NCBI GenBank assembly: GCA_902768125.1
Contig: CACXKA010000001.1
Span: forward strand, 62,001-126,000
Direction of reading: 5' to 3'
Length of the DNA stretch: 64,000 bases
From: an uncultured Bacteroidales bacterium
Lineage (GTDB): Bacteria > Bacteroidota > Bacteroidia > Bacteroidales > Bacteroidaceae
Of the stretch, positions 45,456-53,786 are shown piece after piece (within the stretch, counting starts at the first letter, position 1; each line of letters opens with the position of its first letter). The position numbers and the translations under genes are program-made. The notes under the pieces are model-generated. The model was not told the origin of the DNA, made no database searches, and saw only the letters and a list, made by a program, of their open reading frames with translations.

Positions 45456-47561
45456 ATGAAACTGAGATTATACACTTGTTGCTTTTCACTTTGCACCCTC
45501 CTGTTTGCCAGTGCACAGACAGGAGCGGACTTTCTGAAAGCCAGCCAGAAGGCTGACGTGGAAATCGTCTTCGATTTGTCTGACGAAGGTGAAGAATATA
45601 AGGTGAACTGGGGTATGGACACCGCTTGGGACTGGGATTTCAACGTGAACCGCGGTGTGGCGCACATCGGCAAGGGCAACTTTGCCACAGGACGCGTGTC
45701 GTTCCAACCCCTTGACCTCGTGACCGACAATGGCGACGGCACATACACGCTGTCTGCCCGCCAGCAGAAGAAACTGAAGAAGCGTTGCGACATGATCAAG
45801 TTGACAGGCACCAAGGCGGTGAACCTCAACTGCGACCATGAGGCTTTGTTCCGTCCTGCGGATGCCAATGGCAACTATCTGGACACTGACGACAAGGACT
45901 ACACGGGCAGGAACAACTACAGGGGCAAGCCGCAGGAGTGGTACAAGCTCATCAAGGCGAGTGTGCAATATGTGCAGGCACAAGGGCTGACGGTGGTGAG
46001 CGTGTCGCCGTTCAATGAGCCTGACTATGTGTGGGAACAAGCCACCGACGAGGAACAGGCGAAGGCTGATTTCCTGAAGATTGCCAAACTGCTGAAGGCG
46101 GATGAGTTCTTCAACGACATCCGCGTCTGTGGCGGCAACACCCTGAACGACGACAAAGCGCTGACTTGGTATTACTACCTGAAGTCTTATCTGGACGAGG
46201 GCAACACGCACCAGTTGGCGGGTTCGATGGAAAACTATGCCAGCTTCTTCTCCAGATTGAAGCGAGACAAGAAAGTGGCGACTGCCGACGAGCTGCACAA
46301 TGTGGGCGAAGCCATCGTGGGCGTGAACTATGGAATGGAGAACGGCATCTGGTGGGGTTTCGACTCGAAGGCAAGAGGTCAGTTCTGCATCGACTCCAAC
46401 GACGGTGTGCGTCTGGGTTATGGCGAGAACAAGAACGCCTGGACTTGCGGTGCGGTGTATCGCAACAACACGACGGGCGAGGTGCACGGATATCTGGGCT
46501 CGTCGGAACGCCAAGCCACGACTTCCACGTTTGCCTTCGTCAGCAAGGACAGGGATGTCTATTTCAACGGCGACGGTCCGACCAGAAGATATGTGTTTGA
46601 AGTGCCTGGCGGAACGGGCTATCAGCAAGGACAGATCGGTGCCGAACGACTCTTCGACATCACTTGGGGCGAGGATGTGGCACCCGGTGTGGTGGACGGC
46701 ACCTATCTCATCGTGAACCAATACAGCGGCAAGGTGCTCACTGGCGCAGGCGACTCGAAAGTGACCACCTCCAACCTGCTCGCATCGGGCACTTCCCAGC
46801 AATGGAAGGTGAAGCCAGGATACACCACAGGCGACATCTCTTACTGGTTCATCGACAATGTGACCACCAGCAAGAACTTCCACCTGAACGTGCTGAACCT
46901 CGACCTATACGACGGCGCCAACGTCATCTGCTGGCAGGGTGGCAGCAATGGAGACCACTTGCTGGAGGAACAATGGTATGTGAAGTATGCACAGGACGGC
47001 TATTACTACATCATCAGCCGCTTGTCGAACAAATATCTCTATTGCACGAACACGGCATCAGGTTCAGAGGTGCGCCTGAAGGAAGGTCCTGCACACAATG
47101 CCCGTTCCAAAGCAGCATTCCTGTGGCGCCTTCAACCTGTGGATTCGAAAATTGACACGCGTGCCCCTGCGGCTCCTACAGAGCTGAACTTCCAAGAACA
47201 GACAGGAGGCGTGAATCTCTCGTGGAAAGCCCCTGAAGACAATGACGAACTGACTTACATCGTGCTGAGAGCGGAAAGAACGGCTGACGAATACAACACC
47301 ATCGCCCGAGGCGTTTCAGGCACCAGCTACACGGACAACACAGCGGAGGAAGGCGTGCGTTATTACTACAAGGTGAAGGCGGTCGATTATGCAGGCAACC
47401 GCTCCAAGGCATCCGAAGAGGTGGTCACCAGCATTGAAGCACCTGTGGTAGAAAAGAATGCCAATCAGGGTACGTGGTACGACATGAACGGACTTCCTGC
47501 CACACCTGTCACCCGAGGAATTCTGATTCAGGAGGGCAAGAAAGTGCTCCAAAGACCCTGA
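45456..47561 (+). CDS. Secreted GH30-like glycosidase with ricin-type and FN3 domains
   Basis: The 701-residue protein has a signal peptide (ending LLFASAQ). Its barrel shows VSVSPFNEPD, with probable acid/base Glu188, and TADELHNVGEAIVGVNYG, where Glu279 is a possible nucleophile. A beta-trefoil of ricin/CBM13 type follows (about 415-570; GTYLIVNQYSGKVLTG, SQQWKV), then an FN3 domain (575-665). The tail YDMNGLPATPVTRGILIQEGKKV matches the YDLQGR-type C-terminal signature also seen in the BspA-like protein here. Placement in GH30 or a close clan is probable but not certain. It lies 26 nt upstream of the transmembrane AraC gene. Confidence 0.72.
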   Translation: MKLRLYTCCFSLCTLLFASAQTGADFLKASQKADVEIVFDLSDEGEEYKVNWGMDTAWDWDFNVNRGVAHIGKGNFATGRVSFQPLDLVTDNGDGTYTLSARQQKKLKKRCDMIKLTGTKAVNLNCDHEALFRPADANGNYLDTDDKDYTGRNNYRGKPQEWYKLIKASVQYVQAQGLTVVSVSPFNEPDYVWEQATDEEQAKADFLKIAKLLKADEFFNDIRVCGGNTLNDDKALTWYYYLKSYLDEGNTHQLAGSMENYASFFSRLKRDKKVATADELHNVGEAIVGVNYGMENGIWWGFDSKARGQFCIDSNDGVRLGYGENKNAWTCGAVYRNNTTGEVHGYLGSSERQATTSTFAFVSKDRDVYFNGDGPTRRYVFEVPGGTGYQQGQIGAERLFDITWGEDVAPGVVDGTYLIVNQYSGKVLTGAGDSKVTTSNLLASGTSQQWKVKPGYTTGDISYWFIDNVTTSKNFHLNVLNLDLYDGANVICWQGGSNGDHLLEEQWYVKYAQDGYYYIISRLSNKYLYCTNTASGSEVRLKEGPAHNARSKAAFLWRLQPVDSKIDTRAPAAPTELNFQEQTGGVNLSWKAPEDNDELTYIVLRAERTADEYNTIARGVSGTSYTDNTAEEGVRYYYKVKAVDYAGNRSKASEEVVTSIEAPVVEKNANQGTWYDMNGLPATPVTRGILIQEGKKVLQRP

Positions 47562-47587
47562 TGGGAACGAATGAGTTCCACGAGTGA

Positions 47588-48961
47588 ATGAAAAGGAGGT
47601 CCCTACATATCATCATGCTGTTGTGTGCCATCACCTGTGGTGCGCAACAGTATGTGTTTTCCACTCTTGACACCGCTGACGGACTCAGCGACAATTTCGT
47701 CTTTCATGTGATGCAACTCCACGACGGTAGGATTGTCGCCACCACCCAAAACAGCATCGACCTGTGGAACGGGAAGGATTTTCAACACATTCGGAAGGAC
47801 TCCCTTTCTTCTACGCCTTTGCCTGGTTATCAAGGTGCTTATCATGTGTATGCCGATCAGCACAACCGCCTGTGGGTGAAGGATTATCAACGACTCTGGT
47901 GCTACGATGCTCAACTGAATCTCTTGCAGGACTGTCTGCCCGACAGTGCAGATGATGTATTTGTGGATGACCAGGGAGAGGTTTATTTCGTGCAACAAGA
48001 CTCGACGGACATGCTGTTCGATTTGAAGCGCATGGATGGTAAGCTCTACCTCTTCTATGCCAGCGGAACGGTGCGATGTAGCGAGAAGGGAAAGGAGCTA
48101 TATGCCAACACAGCCAGCATGCTCGACTCGACAGCACAGACCTCACTCGTGGTGGCAGACACACTCCGAGGAAAATTCTATCAGTTAGTGGATGGAAGAC
48201 TCTGTCTGGAATTCGACACCCACACTCGCGTCTGGACAGAATTGTTCCGTTCAGAGAGACTCTACACCATCGCCCTTACAGACCCCAACACAGCATTCAT
48301 TGTCAGTCACGAAGGACTCTGGCGACTCGACCTCATCTCACGCAAGGCAGAACGGTTGGATCAGGTGCAGATGGTCGACGGGAATCACCTTTCCTCCAGC
48401 CGCATCAACACCGTCTTCACCGACCGTGAGGGAACCGTGTGGCTCGGAACATACGACCACGGTCTGCTGCGAGGAGTTCAACCCACCCCTTGGTATCAAA
48501 CCCCTTGGGCATACCTCGGTTATGGCATTATCGGCATCGGACTTTTCCTCGTTCTCTTCCTTCTTTATCAGCGCAAGAACTCTTCCAAGCCTCAGACAGA
48601 AGAGCACGAAGAGCTTCAACCCCAAGAATCCGTGTCGGAGGAATATGCAGACCTGATGAAACGTGCCACCCTCTTGGTGGAACAGAACCTCGCCACACCT
48701 GGCTACACGGTGGAACGATTGGCGCAAGACCTCTGCATGGATCGCACGGGACTCTACAAGAAGATGATGGCAGCTATTGACAAGACCCCCACCGCCTTCA
48801 TCCGCAACATCCGGCTGACCCATGCTGCCCAACTCATCCGCGAAGGGAAACTGACCATGAACGAGGTGGCGGAACAAACAGGATTCAGCTCCGCGAGCTA
48901 CATGGCACGATGCTTCCAGGAGGAATGGAACAAGAAACCCAGCGAACTGCGTGAATCCTGA
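47588..48961 (+). CDS. One-component transmembrane sensor-AraC regulator
   Basis: The 457-residue protein has a signal peptide (MKRRSLHIIMLLCAITCGAQ). About 280 residues follow of two-component-type propeller blades (TADGLSDNFVFHVMQLHDGRIVA; DREGTVWLGTYDHGLLRGV). Then come a single membrane helix (306-327), a short linker and an AraC helix-turn-helix (358-454; RLAQDLCMDRTGLYKKM, VAEQTGFSSASYMARCFQEE). HisKA, HATPase, REC and Y_Y_Y domains are all missing, yet the frame is intact and blade-to-membrane joining is clean. The signal would pass directly through the membrane to DNA. It sits between GH30-like and GH31 genes and probably controls them. Confidence 0.88.
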   Translation: MKRRSLHIIMLLCAITCGAQQYVFSTLDTADGLSDNFVFHVMQLHDGRIVATTQNSIDLWNGKDFQHIRKDSLSSTPLPGYQGAYHVYADQHNRLWVKDYQRLWCYDAQLNLLQDCLPDSADDVFVDDQGEVYFVQQDSTDMLFDLKRMDGKLYLFYASGTVRCSEKGKELYANTASMLDSTAQTSLVVADTLRGKFYQLVDGRLCLEFDTHTRVWTELFRSERLYTIALTDPNTAFIVSHEGLWRLDLISRKAERLDQVQMVDGNHLSSSRINTVFTDREGTVWLGTYDHGLLRGVQPTPWYQTPWAYLGYGIIGIGLFLVLFLLYQRKNSSKPQTEEHEELQPQESVSEEYADLMKRATLLVEQNLATPGYTVERLAQDLCMDRTGLYKKMMAAIDKTPTAFIRNIRLTHAAQLIREGKLTMNEVAEQTGFSSASYMARCFQEEWNKKPSELRES

Positions 48962-48976
48962 CTAATTAGGGGAAAA

Positions 48977-49015
48977 TCAACCATTGTGTTCTGTTGATTC
49001 AACAATAGTGTTGTA
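48977..49015. promoter_or_regulatory. Candidate AraC operator: 22-bp spaced direct repeat before GH31
   Basis: TCAACCATTGTGTTCTG (48977) and TCAACAATAGTGTTGTA (48999) agree at 13 of 17 positions and are 22 bp apart. The second copy overlaps the -33 region of the GH31 promoter. The site lies just downstream of the AraC-type regulator gene. Confidence 0.55.
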
Positions 49016-49035
49016 ACTGCGTGGCTGAAAACCCA

Positions 49036-49043
49036 TACCTTTG
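49036..49043 (+). promoter_or_regulatory. -7 box for GH31 gene
   Basis: TACCTTTG followed by CA lies 42 bases before the ATG at 49086. A TTG at 49011 lies in the -33 position. Confidence 0.75.
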
Positions 49044-49085
49044 CACTCAGATTTATTTTACTTTTTCCAAGAAACCTAAACAAAC

Positions 49086-51464
49086 ATGAAAAGAACATTA
49101 TGGTTAGCTTTGGCTTTCGTAGGCATGAGTGCCGCGAACGCACAGACAGTGGAGTTCTATACTCCCCGCACCGTCCGTATCGTGAAAGATAACGGCAAGA
49201 AGGTTGAGAAGAAATCATTGGTGGTCATCGCCTCACCAGAGCAAGTGAAGGTGAGCCAATCGAAACAAGGCAATGCCACCATCTACAAGTCATCGGCACT
49301 GACGGTGACGGTGGAGAATGGCAAAGTGTCTTTTGCCGACAACAAAGGTAACCTCCTCACTCGTGAGGGCGATTGTGCTTTCACGCCCATCACCAAAGGT
49401 CCTGACACAGATGCCTACAAGGTGAAGCAGACTTTCTCGGTGGACAGCGACGAGGGTATCTACGGCGTGGGACTCTTGCAGAACGGCAAGATGAGCCAAC
49501 GGGGTGAGAACCGCCGTATGGAACAGAGCAATCTGGAGGACTTTGCCCATTTCTACCAGACCATCAAGGGTTATGGCATCTACTGGGACAACTACTCCCC
49601 CACCCGTCTGGTCACTCCCGCTGAAGGTCAGGCAGGCAACATCGAACTGGAGTCGGAAGTGGGCAAGATGGTGGATTACTATTTCATGTATGGTGGCGAT
49701 GCCGACGGTGTGATTGCCGAGATGCGCCACCTCTCTGGCGAAGTGCCCATGCTGCCCCTCTGGACTTATGGTTTCCATCAGTGCCGCGAGCGTTACAAGT
49801 CTCAGCAGGAACTGCTCGAGGTGGTGCACAAATATCGTGACCTGAAGATTCCTTTCGACGGTATCATTCAGGACTGGCAGTACTGGGGCAGCAACTACAA
49901 CTGGAACGCGATGGAGTTCCTCAACCCCGACTTTGACCGCGCTCAGGACATGATCAACGAGGTGCACAAGCAGAACGCCCACATGAGCATCAGCATCTGG
50001 GCTTCCTTCGGTCCTGAGACCAAGGCGTTCAAGGAAATGAAGCCCAAGGGTCTCATGCTCGACTTCGACACTTGGCCTCAGAGCGGACTCCCTCAGTGGC
50101 CTCCACGCAGAGACTACCCCAGCGGCGTGCGTTGCTACGACGTCTATAGCAAGGAGGCTCGTGACATCTATTGGAACAACCTCTCTCGTCTGCACAAGAT
50201 GGGTATTGACGCTTGGTGGATGGACTCCACTGACCCCGACCAAATGGACTTGACCGAGGAACAGCGTGACCAGCCTACGGCAATGGGTTCTTATCGTAGT
50301 GTTCGCAACGCCTTCCCATTGATGACGGTGGGTGGTGTGTATGACAGCCAACGTGCCGTGGATGACAGCAAGCGCGTCTTCATCCTCACCCGTTCCTACT
50401 TCGCCGGTCAGCAACGCTATGGTGCCAACACCTGGAGTGGTGACATCAGCTCTTCGTGGGACACTTTCCGCAAGCAAGTGCCTATCTGCCTGAACTACAC
50501 GCTGACTGCCAACCCCAACGTGAATGCAGACATTGGTGGTTTCTTTGCAGGGTCATACAGTACACAAGGTCACAACTCAGCCACTCGCAACCCACAGTTC
50601 CAGGAACTCTATGTGCGCTGGATGCAGTTTGGTGCGTTCACCCCGATGATGCGTAGTCACGGAGCCGACATCTACCGTGAACTTTACTATTTCGGCAAGC
50701 AGGGTGAACCCGTCTATGATGCGCTGGTGGATGCCGTGAAACTCCGTTACCGTTTCCTCCCATACATCTACAGCCAGTCTTGGCAGGTCACCAAGAACAA
50801 CGACTCGTTCATGCGCGCCCTCTTCATGGACTTCAAGGCTGACAAGCAGACTTGGAACAACAACCGCCAATATCTGTTCGGACACAATGTCCTCGTCTGC
50901 CCCGTCGTTGACCCACTCTACACACAGGAGAAGATTGTGAAGACTGACCCGATGTCGGGTTGGGACCGACAAAACCTGAAGCGTGAGACTTATGCGAACG
51001 TGGACTGGAAAGAGAACAAGACCTTCAGCGTCTATTTGCCAGCAGGCGCACAGTGGTACGACTATTGGACAAATGCCAAGCTGAATGGTGGTCAGACCAT
51101 CACGGCTTCCGCTCCGCTCAGCCACTCTCCGCTCTACATCAAGGCGGGTTCCATCCTGCCTCTGGGTCCCGATGTGCAGTATGCCAACGAGAACAAGTTC
51201 GACAACCTTGACCTCGTGGTCTATCCCGGTGCCGACGCTTCCTTCACCCTCTACGAAGACGAAGGCGACAACTACAACTATGAGAAGGGACAGTACAGCA
51301 CCATCTCCCTCACTTGGAATGACCGTGCCAAGACCCTCACCATCGGCAAGCGAACGGGTTCATTTGAAGGAATGCCCGCCTCTCGCACCTTCCACGTGAA
51401 AGTGGCTGGTGGTGCAGAGAAATCTGTCACTTATAGCGGCAAAAACGTGAGTGTGAAATTGTAA
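49086..51464 (+). CDS. GH31 alpha-glucosidase/alpha-xylosidase
   Basis: The 792-residue protein has a signal peptide (MKRTLWLALAFVGMSAANAQ), an N-terminal beta-sandwich and a (beta/alpha)8 barrel. The nucleophile motif is DAWWMDSTDPD (Asp380) and the acid/base motif is WSGDISSSW (Asp453). C-terminal beta domains with SPLYIKAGSILPLGP and YEDEGDNYNYE complete the fold. GH31 members hydrolyse alpha-glucosyl or alpha-xylosyl linkages; some are transglycosylases. The substrate is not certain. The promoter carries a candidate AraC operator. Confidence 0.93.
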   Translation: MKRTLWLALAFVGMSAANAQTVEFYTPRTVRIVKDNGKKVEKKSLVVIASPEQVKVSQSKQGNATIYKSSALTVTVENGKVSFADNKGNLLTREGDCAFTPITKGPDTDAYKVKQTFSVDSDEGIYGVGLLQNGKMSQRGENRRMEQSNLEDFAHFYQTIKGYGIYWDNYSPTRLVTPAEGQAGNIELESEVGKMVDYYFMYGGDADGVIAEMRHLSGEVPMLPLWTYGFHQCRERYKSQQELLEVVHKYRDLKIPFDGIIQDWQYWGSNYNWNAMEFLNPDFDRAQDMINEVHKQNAHMSISIWASFGPETKAFKEMKPKGLMLDFDTWPQSGLPQWPPRRDYPSGVRCYDVYSKEARDIYWNNLSRLHKMGIDAWWMDSTDPDQMDLTEEQRDQPTAMGSYRSVRNAFPLMTVGGVYDSQRAVDDSKRVFILTRSYFAGQQRYGANTWSGDISSSWDTFRKQVPICLNYTLTANPNVNADIGGFFAGSYSTQGHNSATRNPQFQELYVRWMQFGAFTPMMRSHGADIYRELYYFGKQGEPVYDALVDAVKLRYRFLPYIYSQSWQVTKNNDSFMRALFMDFKADKQTWNNNRQYLFGHNVLVCPVVDPLYTQEKIVKTDPMSGWDRQNLKRETYANVDWKENKTFSVYLPAGAQWYDYWTNAKLNGGQTITASAPLSHSPLYIKAGSILPLGPDVQYANENKFDNLDLVVYPGADASFTLYEDEGDNYNYEKGQYSTISLTWNDRAKTLTIGKRTGSFEGMPASRTFHVKVAGGAEKSVTYSGKNVSVKL

Positions 51465-51472
51465 ACAGCAAT

Positions 51473-51506
51473 GATGGTCTTTTCGCGTTGGAACGGAAAG
51501 ACCATC
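51473..51506. other. Stem-loop after GH31 gene
   Basis: GATGGTCTTT (51473-51482) pairs with AAAGACCATC (51497-51506). No T tract follows on the plus strand, so it may stabilise the mRNA end rather than terminate. Confidence 0.5.
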
Positions 51507-51509
51507 ACA

Positions 51510-51552
51510 CATAAAAAAAGCAACCGCGACGTCCAGAAGGATGCCGCGGTTG
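51510..51552 (-). terminator. Intrinsic terminator of rpsO (minus strand)
   Basis: CAACCGCG (51521) pairs with CGCGGTTG (51545). On the minus strand the stem is followed by a run of seven T. Confidence 0.85.
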
Positions 51553-51570
51553 TTGTTCTTGGATGTCCGA

Positions 51571-51840
51571 TTACTTGCGGAGACCAAGCTTCTTGATGAT
51601 TGCACGATAGCGCTCGATGTCCTTTCTCTTGAGGTAAGAGAGGAAACGACGACGCTGACCCACGAGCTGTACAAGTGCACGGTTGGTTACGTGATCCTTG
51701 TGGTTAGCCTTCACGTGCTCAGTCAAGTGCTGAATACGATAAGTGAGAAGTGCAATCTGGCTCTCGCAAGAACCAGTGTCTGTGGCAGAAGCGCCATACT
51801 CGGCAAAAATCTCTGCCTTCTTTGCTGAATCTAAATACAT
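51571..51840 (-). CDS. rpsO: 30S ribosomal protein S15
   Basis: The 89-residue protein binds 16S rRNA and is an early assembly protein of the 30S platform. Characteristic stretches are DTGSCESQIALLTYRIQHLTEHVKANHKDHVTNRALVQLVGQRRRFLSYL. Length is normal. The promoter at 51929 implies a leader of about 80 nt, which could hold an S15 autoregulatory site (inference). Confidence 0.97.
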   Translation of the reverse strand: MYLDSAKKAEIFAEYGASATDTGSCESQIALLTYRIQHLTEHVKANHKDHVTNRALVQLVGQRRRFLSYLKRKDIERYRAIIKKLGLRK

Positions 51841-51928
51841 AATTAAATGTGAATAATAAATGAATAATGTGTTATCTAACGCGCCAACATCTTTTCAGCC
51901 AGATAGATGGCTCGTCAGAAATCGGGTG

Positions 51929-51936
51929 CAAAGGTA
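51929..51936 (-). promoter_or_regulatory. -7 box for rpsO
   Basis: The minus strand reads TACCTTTG followed by CA. It is about 90 bases upstream of the ATG. Confidence 0.75.
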
Positions 51937-52020
51937 CGAAGAAATGAACAAAGAACCAAATTTTATTCAATCTTTTTAAAAATGGGGGAGGCTTCCGAAT
52001 CACCAATCTCTACTCTCATA

Positions 52021-52085
52021 GTCCGCTTGGCACTTTCTGGTAGTCCGCTTGGCTTGGACTCCCCTTCCGCTTGGCTCGGACTCCG
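52021..52085 (+). repeat. Inverted repeat bounding accessory island, left copy
   Basis: The repeat contains three TCCGCTTGG-type words. Its reverse complement occurs at 56568-56632 with about 58 of 65 positions identical by eye. The flanked segment is AT-rich. Confidence 0.85.
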
Positions 52086-52210
52086 AAAAGGGTAAGTTAC
52101 CCACCATTTTATTTGCCACTCTTAGGCGCAGCCTTCCACAAATGCTTGGAACTTTTTTGATGGAAAACAAAAAAGTTGTGGAAATATTTTGTGGAGATGA
52201 AAAAAGGTGC

Positions 52211-52218
52211 TACCTTTG
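52211..52218 (+). promoter_or_regulatory. -7 box for the AbiF-type locus
   Basis: TACCTTTG followed by CA, with TTTTG 19 nt upstream as a -33 box. The transcript would begin just before the structured RNA at 52229. Confidence 0.75.
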
Positions 52219-52228
52219 CAACACGAGA

Positions 52229-52266
52229 ACCCGCCAAGCCTCTCTACGATGCTTAAATCGGCGGGT
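52229..52266 (+). ncRNA. Candidate structured RNA upstream of AbiF-type gene
   Basis: The outer stem ACCCGCC (52229-52235) pairs with GGCGGGT (52260-52266). Inside it AAGC (52236) pairs with GCTT (52251). A T-rich stretch and the Abi start codon follow. AbiF/AbiD-family toxins have been reported with an upstream structured RNA that acts as antitoxin. The position here, between promoter and toxin gene, fits that layout. Confidence 0.55.
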
Positions 52267-52280
52267 CGTTTTATTATATT

Positions 52281-53176
52281 ATGGCACGATATTCAAAATC
52301 ATATTCGTCACCAGCCCAATTGGTATCGCTGTTGCAATCTCGTGGACTTTTCATCGAGAATGCAACAAGAACAGAGAATTATCTTCGCCATATCGGCTAT
52401 TACAGATTCAGCGCTTATCTTTATCCTCTTCTGACAACACCAAAGGAAAATCATGTTTTCAAGTCTGGTGCCACGTTCAATCAAGCCTTGAACATGTACC
52501 GTTTTGACAGACATTTGCGGCTGTTGATGTTCAACGAAATTGAGAAGATTGAGGTGTGGTCGTGCGTAGCACCATTGTCAACATAACGAGCCGCGAGACA
52601 GGTAATTTGTTCTGGATGACCGATCCGTCATGTTTCTATAATGCCCATGCCTTTGCAAAGACAAAACAGCTCATAGATACAGAACTGACAAAGTCGCGAG
52701 AGGACTTTATCGAGCATTTCCGCAACACCTATTCAGATTCATATCCTCCCGCTTGGATGTTGGCAGAGATTCTTCCCTTGGGCGTGCTGACAAAGATATA
52801 CGACAACATCAAGAGTAACCAGATTCGAAAGAAGATAGCTCAAGAGTTCTCATTAGGCATACCTGTTTTCAATTCATGGATGACAATCATTACGGTTGCC
52901 CGAAATAATTGTGGTCATCATGCCCGCGTATGGAACCGTACATTTGCATTGCAAGTGCTTACTCAGCGGCGAATGACCCAACCTTGGATTACTATTCCAG
53001 TCAACCAACGTAAAGCCTATTTCAGTCTTTGCATCATCAAGTTTTTTCTGAACATCATTTCTCCCAATAATGACATGAAAGCAAAGATAGATGCACTTCT
53101 TGCCAACTATCCAGCCATTGATACCGCAGCTATGGGCTTTCCCCTTGGCTGGGAGAACGAGCCTTTATGGCAATAA
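52281..53176 (+). pseudogene. AbiF/AbiD (Abi_2) HEPN toxin gene, frameshifted
   Basis: Two frames together give one Abi_2 protein of about 298 residues. The first (from 52281) has LVSLLQSRGLFIENATRTENYL, IGYYRFSAYLYPLL and FNQALNMYRFDRHLRLLMFNEIEKIEV. The second, two bases out of frame, continues VRSTIVNITSRETGNLFW and holds the HEPN motif RNNCGHHARVWNR (RxxxxH). The break is at 52554-52558, where GTGTGG is best read as GTGG plus an extra TG. The gene is therefore inactive unless the frameshift is a sequencing error or is bypassed. Family members are abortive-infection RNases related to the ancestor of Cas13. Confidence 0.85.
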
Positions 53177-53189
53177 TAAATTCCCCCAT

Positions 53190-53233
53190 ACGCCTCCAGT
53201 CCCCAAATCATCAGAGTTGGAGGCGTTTTTTAT
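53190..53233 (+). terminator. Intrinsic terminator after AbiF-type gene
   Basis: ACGCCTCCA (53190-53198) pairs with TGGAGGCGT (53218-53226), followed by a run of T. Confidence 0.85.
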
Positions 53234-53318
53234 TCCTTCCCACCTTTTTTCGTTATTATTTTATTGAAGGGAATCATTCCTTCGGTGTTTCGTATCTGTA
53301 GGTTAGAGCTCGACGAAG

Positions 53319-53377
53319 TCAATTAATTCAAATCATCGAATGAATTAACTCTAACGATGAAATGAATTAACTCAACG
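53319..53377. repeat. 22-bp iteron-like direct repeats
   Basis: Three direct units start at 53319, 53341 and 53363: TCAATTAATTC, TGAATTAACTC and TGAATTAACTC, each followed by related sequence up to 22 bp. The last is partial and runs into a T tract. They lie about 80 bp upstream of the small-RNA promoter. Confidence 0.6.
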
Positions 53378-53456
53378 TTTTTTGTCATTCTTTTACAAAT
53401 CTCCTAGCATATACTTTTCACAAGCCTTGTGAAAAACACATTTTTATCGTAAAATA

Positions 53457-53488
53457 TTTGGAAAAATTCGGAAAATGTTGTTAATTTG
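53457..53488 (+). promoter_or_regulatory. Promoter for structured RNA
   Basis: TTTG (53457-53460) and TAATTTG (53482-53488) followed by CA are separated by 21 nt. This matches the Bacteroidota -33/-7 arrangement with one base fewer in the -7 box. Confidence 0.55.
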
Positions 53489-53495
53489 CAATCGT

Positions 53496-53730
53496 AACAA
53501 AAACCAACATGCCTATGGGCTGAGATAATTTATAATAAAGGACATATAGGATGAACATCCACTTTTGGATTCTTGTTATCTGAAAATCGGCAAAATTGAA
53601 AGATAACTGCAAGAGCTGAAGTAGATAGTTCACGCCAAAGGGCGTGGGCATTTGCTCGTTTAAGCAGTTAAGGTGTTTGCCGATACCTCAGATAACGTAG
53701 ACGAAGTAAATTGTCCACGTTTTCTTTTTG
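53496..53730 (+). ncRNA. Candidate structured small RNA or riboswitch, about 235 nt
   Basis: A rod of nested helices is visible. P1 is GTTATCTGA (53575) with TCAGATAAC (53688). P2 is ATCGGCAAA (53586) with TTTGCCGAT (53676). P3 is TAACTGC (53604) with GCAGTTA (53664). P4 is GAGC (53613) with GCTC (53654), and P5 is CACGCC (53631) with GGCGTG (53641) around an AAAG loop. A promoter precedes it and a terminator follows. A GGAT/ATCC hairpin lies at 53549. No Rfam family is recognised by eye; 6S-like or Bacteroidales-1-type RNAs are alternatives. Ends are approximate. Confidence 0.65.
53695..53730 (+). terminator. Terminator of the structured RNA
   Basis: ACGTAGAC (53695) pairs with GTCCACGT (53713) with one mismatch, then a TTTTCTTTTT tract. 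It shares two bases with the 3' strand of P1, so mutually exclusive folding is possible at the junction. Confidence 0.6.
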
Positions 53731-53786
53731 TACTATCAACTGAGAGAACATGTATTTTAATAATCAATCTTTAAAACCTCAAATTT

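Noticed and set aside
51907-52095. 62-codon frame between rpsO and the Abi locus
   Set aside because: It runs across the rpsO promoter and the inverted repeat and has no protein-like features.
52554-52558. GTGTG at the Abi frameshift considered as a phase-variation tract
   Set aside because: Two and a half TG units are too few for efficient slippage; a simple mutation or sequencing error is more likely.
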